Assembly: GCA_028871475.1 (NCBI GenBank) | Contig: JAGWMZ010000002.1 | Span: 186,001 to 250,000, forward strand | From: Sphingomonadales bacterium | GTDB taxonomy: Bacteria > Pseudomonadota > Alphaproteobacteria > Sphingomonadales > Sphingomonadaceae | Reading direction: 5' to 3' | Length of the DNA: 64,000 bases | Shown: piece by piece, positions 56,307 to 64,000 of the stretch | How positions within the stretch are numbered: the first letter of the stretch is position 1 | Layout: each line of letters opens with the position of its first letter | Program-made: the position numbers and the translations under genes | Notes under the pieces: generated by a model | What the model saw: the letters and a program-made list of their open reading frames with translations, nothing else | Database searches by the model: none | Told to the model about the DNA's origin: nothing

Positions 56307-58292
56307 ATGACGCTGATCTTGCGAGCAGGCGTAAGCGCGCTGCTGATGACATGGGCCACCACCGGTGCCATCGCCGCCATGGCCGCGCCGGACCAGGACT
56401 GGAGCAGACCGAACGGCGATGGCGCGGCAACCCGCTTTTCGCGCGCCGGCCAGATCACGCCTGCCAACATCGGCCATCTCAGGCAGGCCTGGGTCTTCCA
56501 TATGAAGCCGGCGACGGCCGCTCCCACAGCGGTGCCCAGCGCGGCGGATCAGGCGCAGGCCGCCGCGGAACAGGCGGGGCCGCCACCCGGCGCGCCGCCT
56601 GCCGCTGGAGGTGCGGGCGCAAGGCGCTTTCCGGCTTTCTTCGGCAATGGCCGGTTCAGTGCCTCGGAAACCGCGCCGCTGATCGTCGGGGGCACCATGT
56701 ATGTCGCCACGCCCTACAATCAGGTCGTGGCGCTCAACGCGGCCACGGGCGAGAAGATCTGGTCGCACGATCTGCCCAAGGGCGTGCAGCCCGCCCGGCG
56801 CGGCATGGACTTCTGGCCCGGCGAGAAAGGGCAGGGCGCCGCGCTGTTCTTTGGCGGCAGCGACGGGCGGCTTTACGCGCTGCGGATCGCCGACGGCCAG
56901 CCCAGCCCCGGCTTTGGCGAGAAGGGCTCGATCAACCTCAGGACGCCCGACGTGATGGTCACGGGGATGAACAAGCCCTATTCGATGACCTCGCCGCCCG
57001 TGATCTGGGGGCATCTGGTCATCACCGGATCGGCGGTGGGGGAAGGGATCGGCGGCGCGGTGGGCGATGTGCGCGCCTGGGATGCCAGGACCGGCAAGCT
57101 CGTCTGGACGGTCCATTCCGTGCCCCGGCCCGGCGAGCCCAACACCGGCAGCTGGGCGGGCGAGAGCGGCCATAACCGTTCTGGCGTCAATGTGTGGGGC
57201 GAGATGACGGTCGATGCGAAACGCGGCATCGTCTATCTTCCCTTCGGCGCGCCGGCGGATGACCGGGTGGGCGTCGACCGGCCCGGCAACAACCTTTATG
57301 GTTCCTCGGTCGTCGCGGTCGATGCGGCGACGGGGCGCTACATCTGGCATTTCCAGGTCGTCCACCACGACATCTGGGACAATGATACCGAAACCCCGCC
57401 GATGCTGTTCGACGTGAAGCATGGCGGCAAGGTCATTCCGGCGGTGGGCATCTTTTCGAAAAACCAGATGCTGTTCATCCTCAACCGCGTCACCGGCAAG
57501 CCGATCTATGGCGTGGAGGAGCGCCCGGTTCCCAAAAGCGACGTGCCCGGCGAGATCACTTCGCCCACGCAGCCCTTTCCCGTGCTGCCCGCACCGCTGG
57601 CGCAGATGAGCATGACCACCGACCAATTGTCGAAGATCACGCCCGAGCAGGAGACTTTCTGCCGCAAGCTGGTGGCGGACAACGCCATTGCGATGGGCGG
57701 CCCCTACAATCCTCCCACCTACAACCGCCCCATGGTCTATATGCCCGGCACCATCGGCGCGCTGTTTGGCGGCAGCTTTGACCCCGCGCGCGGGCTTTAT
57801 ATCGTCAACATCTCGCCCTTGGGGCAAATACAGGAGATCATGCCCAACGGGCAGGGCGGTTTCTACAATATGGGGCCGGTCAATGGCCGTTTCTGGAATC
57901 CGGCCACGCGGATGCCGTGCCAGAGCGGTTCATGGGGTGATCTGGTGGCGGTCAACGTCAACACTGGCAAAATTGCCTGGCGCAGCCGTCTGGGCGTGAC
58001 CGACAGCCTGCCCGCCGCCTTGCAGGCCACCGGGCGGCCATCGGCGGGCGGCCCGACCAGCACGGCGGGCGGCGTGACCTTCATCGGGGCCACCGACGAT
58101 GCGCGGTTCCGGGCTTTTGACACGAAGACCGGCAAGGAGATCTGGAGTGACCGGCTGCCGGCCCCGGCCCATAGCGTGCCGGTGAGTTACAGTGTGAAGG
58201 GCAGGCAATATGTCGCCATCGTTGCCACGGGCGGCAGCTTTCTGGGCACGCCGGTCACCAGTGACAGTCTCATCGTCTATAGCCTGCGGTAA
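56307..58292 (+). CDS. Secreted PQQ-dependent quinoprotein dehydrogenase
   Basis: DWSRPNGDGAATRFSRAGQITPANIGHLRQAWVFHMKP, VVALNAATGEKIWSHDL, YIWHFQVVHHDIWDNDTETPPMLFDV, STAGGVTFIGATDDARFRAFDTKTGKEIWSDRLPAPAHSVPVSYSVKGRQYVAI. Confidence 0.93.
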   Translation: MTLILRAGVSALLMTWATTGAIAAMAAPDQDWSRPNGDGAATRFSRAGQITPANIGHLRQAWVFHMKPATAAPTAVPSAADQAQAAAEQAGPPPGAPPAAGGAGARRFPAFFGNGRFSASETAPLIVGGTMYVATPYNQVVALNAATGEKIWSHDLPKGVQPARRGMDFWPGEKGQGAALFFGGSDGRLYALRIADGQPSPGFGEKGSINLRTPDVMVTGMNKPYSMTSPPVIWGHLVITGSAVGEGIGGAVGDVRAWDARTGKLVWTVHSVPRPGEPNTGSWAGESGHNRSGVNVWGEMTVDAKRGIVYLPFGAPADDRVGVDRPGNNLYGSSVVAVDAATGRYIWHFQVVHHDIWDNDTETPPMLFDVKHGGKVIPAVGIFSKNQMLFILNRVTGKPIYGVEERPVPKSDVPGEITSPTQPFPVLPAPLAQMSMTTDQLSKITPEQETFCRKLVADNAIAMGGPYNPPTYNRPMVYMPGTIGALFGGSFDPARGLYIVNISPLGQIQEIMPNGQGGFYNMGPVNGRFWNPATRMPCQSGSWGDLVAVNVNTGKIAWRSRLGVTDSLPAALQATGRPSAGGPTSTAGGVTFIGATDDARFRAFDTKTGKEIWSDRLPAPAHSVPVSYSVKGRQYVAIVATGGSFLGTPVTSDSLIVYSLR

Positions 58293-58302
58293 GGACAAGC
58301 TT

Positions 58303-59298
58303 ATGAAAAAGATCATTGGTTTGCTGCTTCTGGCCAGTTGCGGCGCGGCTGGTGCTCAGGTCGGCAATCCGGGCGGTGCGATCAACGACCGGCTCGGTGA
58401 CCGGGATTATGGCGTGTGTCGCGGCGTCGATCCGCGCTGTTTTCACGATTGGCCACGCGCCGCTGTGAAACAGTACCGTATCCTGCTCTACACCCATACC
58501 GCCGGGCCGCGTCACGCCAATCTGGGTGCGCCGCTGGGCGCCGGGCTCAATCCCCCGCTGGGGCCCGATAACATTGCCCAGCGCGAGATGCTGCGGATCG
58601 CGCAGGAGAATGGCTGGGCCATCGACTATACGGAAGACCCCCGGGACATGGCCAATCTGAGCGGCTATCACGCGGTGATCTTCCTCTCCACCTCGCGCGA
58701 TGCTCTCGACGACAATGGCAAGACGGCGCTGCGCCAGTATATGCGGGCGGGCGGCGGCTTCGTGGCAATCCATAACGCCTTTGGCACGCTGTATAACTGG
58801 CCCTATTACGAAGGCCTGCTGGGCAATGCCAATTTCTACGATCACGGCCCGGCGCGTGACGGGGATGTGGTGATCGTTGACGACAAGGATGCTGCGACCC
58901 ATGGCCTGCCAGCCCGTTGGCGCTTCCATGACGAATGGTACAATCTCATCCCCTTTCCCACCCATGTGCGCTTTCTGGCGACCATAGATGAAAAGTCCTG
59001 GGACCCGGCGCAGGCCCATTATCCCGATGGCCCGCCAAGGGCGATGAGCGGCCCGCGTCCGCCGAATTTGCCGCCCATGTCGCGCTATCCATCGGTGGTG
59101 GGGCATCATCCCGGTCACGGCAGCTTTCACCCGGTTGTCTGGTGCCAATATTACGATGGCGGCAAGGTCTGGGTGACGACATTGGGCCATGATGCCAAGG
59201 CCTTCGAGAAGGATGGCGAACCGGGCGCCGCGCAGTTTCAGGCGATGATCACGGGCGGCATCAAGTCGGTGATGGGCGCGGCGCCGTTCTGCCGATAG
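58303..59298 (+). CDS. Secreted ThuA-domain protein
   Basis: Signal peptide; YRILLYTHTAGPRHANLG, GYHAVIFLSTSRDALDDNGKTALRQYMRAGGGFVAIHNAFGTLYNWPYYEGLLG, VVWCQYYDGGKVWVTTLGHD. Confidence 0.9.
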   Translation: MKKIIGLLLLASCGAAGAQVGNPGGAINDRLGDRDYGVCRGVDPRCFHDWPRAAVKQYRILLYTHTAGPRHANLGAPLGAGLNPPLGPDNIAQREMLRIAQENGWAIDYTEDPRDMANLSGYHAVIFLSTSRDALDDNGKTALRQYMRAGGGFVAIHNAFGTLYNWPYYEGLLGNANFYDHGPARDGDVVIVDDKDAATHGLPARWRFHDEWYNLIPFPTHVRFLATIDEKSWDPAQAHYPDGPPRAMSGPRPPNLPPMSRYPSVVGHHPGHGSFHPVVWCQYYDGGKVWVTTLGHDAKAFEKDGEPGAAQFQAMITGGIKSVMGAAPFCR

Positions 59299-59403
59299 CT
59301 GTCAGGTAAACGCTCGCACCCGGCCTGCGTGACATGCTTGTGTCGGCCGCGGCCATGGCGCCGACCCGCCGTCAACGGGGCGGCGGCGCCTTGGCATGGG
59401 CGG

Positions 59404-59805
59404 TCAATACTCGTCTTCGTCGGTGCGAAACGTCAGTTCGACCTTGATGCCATTGGGGTCAAGCAGGTTGAGCTGATGCAGGCGGCGGGCCGGCAAGGGC
59501 TGTTCGCGAAAGGCAACGCCATTGGCGGTCAATCGCTCGCGGCAGCTGGACAGGCCGCTGCAGTCAAAGGCGACATGGTCGAGGCGGCTGGCCTGGCCGG
59601 CGGGCGCTGCCGCTTCGCCGGGCAGTGGCGCGTTGACGTGAATGAGCGGCTGGCCCTGCTCGTCATAGAGCCAGACATTGTCGGGGCGCATCACCGCTGA
59701 CACCGCCGGGCCCCGGCGAAAGCCGAGACAGGCTTCATAGAACAGCAGCGTTTCCTCGAACAGCGGCGTGCGGATGTTGACATGGCCAAGGCGATCGACG
59801 CGCAT
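59404..59805 (-). CDS. VOC-family (glyoxalase/bleomycin-resistance fold) protein
   Basis: MRVDRLGHVNIRTPLFEETLLFYEACLGFRRGP...RLDHVAFDCSGL...LNLLDPNGIKVELTF. Confidence 0.88.
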   Translation of the reverse strand: MRVDRLGHVNIRTPLFEETLLFYEACLGFRRGPAVSAVMRPDNVWLYDEQGQPLIHVNAPLPGEAAAPAGQASRLDHVAFDCSGLSSCRERLTANGVAFREQPLPARRLHQLNLLDPNGIKVELTFRTDEDEY

Positions 59806-59877
59806 AAGGTGAAATCCGATTGGTCTACGGCGCAATTCTCGCGGCTTCTGGCGGTGTGTCAATGGCTCAAAACGCAA

Positions 59878-59908
59878 CGGGGGCAGGTCTGGAAAAGACC
59901 TGCCCCCG
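59878..59908 (-). terminator. Rho-independent terminator of the minus-strand TonB receptor
   Basis: CGGGGGCAGGTCT-GGAAA-AGACCTGCCCCCG, perfect 13-bp stem; minus-strand continuation TTGCGTTTTG. Confidence 0.8.
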
Positions 59909-59940
59909 GGGATTGCGCAGTGTGAAGTGGATCGAGCCGA

Positions 59941-62151
59941 TCAGAACTTCACGCTGAAGCGGACACCATATTCGCGCGGTGCACCATAGAACTCGTTCTT
60001 GCCGCTCTGGCCCGAGACATAGAAGTTGTTGGTGATGTTGGTGCCATAGAATTCCAGTCGCAGATCGCCCTTGTCGATCGCGACGCTGGCGTTCAGCAGG
60101 CTGTGGGCGTTGAGAAGGTCGGTGGCCGCGACATAGGTGACATAGGCCCACTGTGACCCGACATAGGCGTAGTTGATGCGCGGGGTGACGGTAACGTCGT
60201 TGCCGGCCGCGATCTTGTACTGCGCGCCCACGTTCCACGTCCATTTGGGACTGTAGAGGTTGGGGCCGCCGCTGGAGGTGGTCAGCGTGGGGGTGTAGTC
60301 AAAGCAGCGCGCCGCATTCGACCCGGTGCACTGGGGGAAGCCGGAAAACTGGCTGGGTACCGCCCATTTGTTGATCAGCGTGAAGCCGCTCAGGCTGGAG
60401 TCGACGAAAGACATGCCGCCATCGAGCGACAGCGCGCCAGTATGGGCCTGGAAGCTGGCCTCAAAGCCCTTGATGGTGGCATTGGCCAGATTGGTGACGC
60501 CACCCGCGCCCGAGCTCTGGTTGATGATGTCTTCCTGGAAGTTCTTGTATGAATTGTAGAACACGCCAAGCTGGGTGCGGACATGGCGATCCAGGAAGGT
60601 GGACTTCCAGCCGGCTTCGTAATCCATCACCGTTTCGGGATTGAACGTGCCACCCGGCGGGTTGATGCCGCCGTTCTTGTAACCGCGCGCGGCAAAGACA
60701 TAGATCAGATTGTTGCTGTCGGGCTTGTAGTTCAGCGTGATCTTGCCGGTGGCGCGGCCATCGCCTTCGGTGCCCGTCTGGGGCACCAGCACGGTGCGGT
60801 TGGGCAGCATCACCGCCCCCGTGCCATCGACGTGGAAATGCGAGTAGCGCAGGCCTGCCTCGATCTGCAACTTGTCAGTCAACTGGTAGCTGGCCTGGCC
60901 GAACACGCCGACCAGCGCCTTGTTGGTGTCGGGCTCGATCAGCAGGGTGGTGGCGCCGGCGGTGGTGTTGTAATTGCGCACGTTGATCTTGTTGCGCTGG
61001 CCATAGGCGCCCAGCACATATTTGAAGCGGCCGGTGTCGGGCGAGATGATGTTGATTTCCTGTGAATACTGACGTTCGCGCACGAATTGCCCCGAACCCA
61101 GCGTGGCCAGTTCGGTGCCGTCGGTATCGTAGAGGTTGTTGATGCGCTTGTTCAGATAGGCGGTGCGCGACAGCACGGTCAGCCCGCTGTCAAACTGGTA
61201 CTTGAGTTCCAGCTGGGTGATGGTGGCGCGTTCAAAGTTCGACGGGTTGCTGTTGTAGTCGATGGTCCAGGGGGTGGTGGTGCGCCCGGCGGAAAACTGG
61301 GTGGTGGCGATAGGGCGATAGGCATAGCCGCCGGTCTGGCGGTCGATCAGTTCGACCTTGCCCAGCGCGGAAAAACCGCCCGATTTCCACAAGGCCTGAA
61401 CGCGGGCGTCATGCTCGCTCAACCGGTCCGGCGTGGCATGGGCGGGGCCGATGTCCGTGTAATAGCTGTCGCGCGACGCGGCCAGACCTGCCACGCGGAT
61501 GGCCAGCGTGTCCGTCACCGGCAGGTTGATCGCAACATTGGCGTTCAAATTCTGAAAGTTGCCATAGGCAACCGTGCCGCTGCCGCCGAACTTGCCCAGA
61601 ACCGGCTTGTTCGTGTTCATGTACAGCGCGCCGCCGGTGGAATTGGCGCCCGAGAGGGTGCCCTGCGGCCCGCGGAGCACTTCGACGCCGGCCATGTCGT
61701 AGAACTGCGCGCCCGAGACGATCGGGGGCTGGAACACGCCGTCCAGATAGGTGGACACGCCATTGGTGACCTGGGGTGAGCCGGAGGCCAGGCCGATGCC
61801 GCGGATGTTGATCGAGTCGGTCAGGCCCGCCTTGACGATGGAGAGGCCCGGCGAGGCGTTCTGGAGATCCGACTGGCGCACCACCGCCTTGTCGCCCAGC
61901 GCGTCGCCGGACAGGGCGGTGACCGCGATCGCCACATTCTGCACGCTTTCGCGGCGGCGCTGGGCCGTGACCACGATGTCCTTGCTGTCATCGGGCGCCT
62001 TGTCTGGTGCAGCCGCGTCAGCCGTCGGCGCGGAGGGCGCTGTCTGGGTGTCGGCCAGAGCCGGGTTCGAGGCCAGGATCGTACCCGCCAGCAGCAGGCA
62101 GGCGGCATGATGGCGCAGACGATACGTGGCTGCAAAGGGCAGTTTGCCCAT
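59941..62151 (-). CDS. TonB-dependent receptor (siderophore/aromatic type)
   Basis: 736 aa; DIVVTAQRRRESVQNVAIAVTALSGDALGDKAVVRQSDLQNASPGLSIVKAGLTDSINIRGIGLASGSPQVTNGVSTYLDGVF...VEVLRGPQGTLSGANSTGGALY; C-terminal REYGVRFSVKF. Confidence 0.97.
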   Translation of the reverse strand: MGKLPFAATYRLRHHAACLLLAGTILASNPALADTQTAPSAPTADAAAPDKAPDDSKDIVVTAQRRRESVQNVAIAVTALSGDALGDKAVVRQSDLQNASPGLSIVKAGLTDSINIRGIGLASGSPQVTNGVSTYLDGVFQPPIVSGAQFYDMAGVEVLRGPQGTLSGANSTGGALYMNTNKPVLGKFGGSGTVAYGNFQNLNANVAINLPVTDTLAIRVAGLAASRDSYYTDIGPAHATPDRLSEHDARVQALWKSGGFSALGKVELIDRQTGGYAYRPIATTQFSAGRTTTPWTIDYNSNPSNFERATITQLELKYQFDSGLTVLSRTAYLNKRINNLYDTDGTELATLGSGQFVRERQYSQEINIISPDTGRFKYVLGAYGQRNKINVRNYNTTAGATTLLIEPDTNKALVGVFGQASYQLTDKLQIEAGLRYSHFHVDGTGAVMLPNRTVLVPQTGTEGDGRATGKITLNYKPDSNNLIYVFAARGYKNGGINPPGGTFNPETVMDYEAGWKSTFLDRHVRTQLGVFYNSYKNFQEDIINQSSGAGGVTNLANATIKGFEASFQAHTGALSLDGGMSFVDSSLSGFTLINKWAVPSQFSGFPQCTGSNAARCFDYTPTLTTSSGGPNLYSPKWTWNVGAQYKIAAGNDVTVTPRINYAYVGSQWAYVTYVAATDLLNAHSLLNASVAIDKGDLRLEFYGTNITNNFYVSGQSGKNEFYGAPREYGVRFSVKF

Positions 62152-62186
62152 CCTCTCTCTCCAAACATTATGGCGCCTGAGGCGCG

Positions 62187-62208
62187 GTTGCTATAAACGC
62201 TATGCAAC
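62187..62208. promoter_or_regulatory. Inverted repeat upstream of the TonB receptor
   Basis: GTTGC (62187-62191) TATAAACGCTAT GCAAC (62204-62208). Confidence 0.35.
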
Positions 62209-62231
62209 ATAACATTTACCTCGACGCAAGA

Positions 62232-62249
62232 TGGATAATGTAATATCCA
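62232..62249. promoter_or_regulatory. Inverted repeat in the TonB receptor/tannase divergent promoter
   Basis: TGGATA-ATGTAA-TATCCA perfect 6-bp arms, central in the intergenic region 62152-62306. Confidence 0.45.
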
Positions 62250-62306
62250 ATAGCAAATTCGCGCGCTGTGGCGTAAAGGTCACAGACGATAAGAAGGGAG
62301 AGCTGT

Positions 62307-64000
62307 ATGAAGGGACTTCACCATCGCTTGCGTCAGGGTCTGCTGGCCGCGGGGGCCTGCGCGGTCACGGGCCTGGCCCTCTCGGGAACCGGCCTGAATG
62401 CGACGCAGTCCGCCGAGTCGCCCCCTCCGGCCCCTGCTCCCGCAATGACCCCCGCCATGGCTTCAGAGCCGGCGGGCACGGCCTGCTCGGCCGCGTTGGC
62501 GGTCGCCTGGCCCGAGGCCGGCACGCGAATCGAACGGGCTGCTCCGGTTCCCGCTGGCCTGATCAACGGGCAGATGATCCCCGCCCATTGCGAGGTCTTT
62601 GGCATCATGCATGAGCATAAGGGCGTGGACGGGCAGGACTATGCCATCCGCTTTCACATGCGCCTGCCCGAGGCATGGAATGGCCGGTTCTTCTTTCAGG
62701 GTGGCGGCGGATCGAATGGCGAGATCGGCGATGCGCTGGGGCGGGTGAGCATGGTGCGCGGTTCCGCGATCACCCCGGCGATCATGCGCGGCTATGCGGT
62801 GGTCAGCCAGGATTCGGGCCATGACAATCAGCGCAACAGCAATCCCAAGAGGGGCGGGCCAACGGCCTTCGGTTTCGACCCGCAGGCGCGCAGCGAGTAT
62901 GGCCATGCCTCTCTGGCCCCCGTTGCCCTGGCCGCCAAGGCCATTGTGACCGCCTTCTACCACCGGCCTATTGTTCATTCCTATTTCGTGGGCTGCTCAA
63001 AGGGCGGCGAGGAGGGCATGGTCTTTGCCCAGCAGCATCCCGACATTTTTGACGGCATCATGGCGGCGGCCCCCGGTTTTGCCCTGCCGCGTGCCGCTGT
63101 CGAGGAAACCTGGGAAGTGCAGCGGCTGTCCCGGCTTCTGGCCAGGCCGGTCTCCTTCCCGGCTTTCCATACGGCGCTGACGGATCAGGATCTGGCCATC
63201 GCCGGGCGTGCGATCACCAGGGCCTGCGATGCGCTTGACGGCGCGGCCGATGGCATGGTGAGCAATGTGGCGGCCTGTACGACCGCCCGTGTGCGCCCCC
63301 AGATCGAGGCCAGCGTCTGCAAGGCGGGCCAGAGCGATTGCCTGACCCGTGCCAAGGCCGACACGCTCTATGACCTGATGCGCGGCGCCCGGCGCCCTGA
63401 TGGCAGCGCGATCTATTCCGACTGGGCGTGGGACCCGGGCATTGCGACACCAGGCTGGCGCATCTGGAAGCTGGGCTCATCGGACGGCAAGGTGCCCGCG
63501 CTCAACATTGTGCTGGGTGGGGCCTCGCTCCATACGGTCTTCATCGTGCCGCCGGTCGAGGTGCCGGGTGATCCGCAGGGCCTGCTCGATGCGGAATTGC
63601 GTTTCAATGTGTTGACCGATGGCCAGAAGATCTACGCCACCGGCGCAGGTTTCACCCATTCGGCCTGGCAGGATTCATCGGCGCATTCGACCGACCTGTC
63701 CGCCTTTGCCGCGCATGGCGGCAAGCTGATCGTGCCGCATGGCGCTGCCGATCCCGTGTTCTCGCTGCGCGATACGCTGGGCTGGTGGCAGGGCGTCAAT
63801 GCCCGCGCGAAGGGCAAGGCCTCCAGCTTTGCGCGTGTGTTTCCCGTGCCGGGCATGAACCATTGCGGCGGCGGCGACGCTGCCGATCAGTTCGACGGCC
63901 TCGCCGCGCTGGTGGATTGGGTCGAGCATGGCAAGGCTCCGGCCTCGATTCCCGCCAAGGGTGACCCGCAGGCGCCCTGGCCGGACCGCACCCGCCCGCT
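62307..64000 (+). CDS. Tannase/feruloyl esterase-family secreted esterase (3' end outside window)
   Basis: Open plus-strand frame to the window edge, absent from the ORF track. Signal-like leader; PEAWNGRFFFQGGGGSNGEIGDALG, FVGCSKGGEEGMVFAQQHPDIFDGIMAAAPGF (GCSxGG nucleophile), VPGMNHCGGGDAADQFDGLAALVDWVEHGKAP (His). Confidence 0.9.
   Translation, partial: MKGLHHRLRQGLLAAGACAVTGLALSGTGLNATQSAESPPPAPAPAMTPAMASEPAGTACSAALAVAWPEAGTRIERAAPVPAGLINGQMIPAHCEVFGIMHEHKGVDGQDYAIRFHMRLPEAWNGRFFFQGGGGSNGEIGDALGRVSMVRGSAITPAIMRGYAVVSQDSGHDNQRNSNPKRGGPTAFGFDPQARSEYGHASLAPVALAAKAIVTAFYHRPIVHSYFVGCSKGGEEGMVFAQQHPDIFDGIMAAAPGFALPRAAVEETWEVQRLSRLLARPVSFPAFHTALTDQDLAIAGRAITRACDALDGAADGMVSNVAACTTARVRPQIEASVCKAGQSDCLTRAKADTLYDLMRGARRPDGSAIYSDWAWDPGIATPGWRIWKLGSSDGKVPALNIVLGGASLHTVFIVPPVEVPGDPQGLLDAELRFNVLTDGQKIYATGAGFTHSAWQDSSAHSTDLSAFAAHGGKLIVPHGAADPVFSLRDTLGWWQGVNARAKGKASSFARVFPVPGMNHCGGGDAADQFDGLAALVDWVEHGKAPASIPAKGDPQAPWPDRTRP

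Noticed and set aside
1-64000. Mobile elements, CRISPR, defence islands, tRNA/rRNA
   Set aside because: No transposase, integrase, phage, Cas, toxin-antitoxin or restriction genes and no tRNA/rRNA-like sequence recognised; ABC-F and VOC genes alone were not taken as resistance islands.

Overview
High-GC alphaproteobacterial chromosomal window, probably Sphingomonadales (Novosphingobium/Sphingobium-like, judged from gene content and codon bias; not proven here). I saw no rRNA, tRNA, CRISPR array, transposase, integrase or phage genes. Three blocks stand out. (1) Housekeeping and signalling, about 1-23.2 kb: partial Pro/Thr-rich membrane protein, queF, ppk-ppx-metallophosphatase-glycosyltransferase, an SSS-type sensor kinase with a tail-overlapping LuxR regulator, bestrophin, ABC-F, a hybrid kinase and DipZ. 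(2) A glucuronate/glucuronoxylan utilisation locus, about 23.2-44.5 kb: LacI regulator, GH67, ManD, MFS, UxaC, UxuB, GH35-like, TonB receptor, SGNH hydrolase, a 1258-aa LamG protein of unknown function and a DUF885 protein. It carries four copies of a LacI-type operator (TGNTANCGCTANCA-like) that I read directly from the sequence. (3) A hydroaromatic/ester catabolic island, about 50.1-64 kb: FadR-type regulator, TonB receptor, small c-type cytochrome, divergent type II dehydroquinase, MFS, soluble PQQ quinoprotein, ThuA, VOC, second TonB receptor and tannase/feruloyl esterase. Between (2) and (3) lie small stress-type genes and an ECF sigma/anti-sigma/divergent subtilase unit. The best candidates for something undescribed are the 1258-aa LamG protein, the operator-bounded ~400-nt leader before the TonB receptor, the DHQase paralogue with an altered active-site loop inside a quinate-like cluster, and the sigma/anti-sigma/atypical subtilase/PRC unit. 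Two real genes are missing from the ORF track because they run off the window edges (1-1193 minus, 62307-64000 plus). All family calls come from reading the translations; no database search was run.
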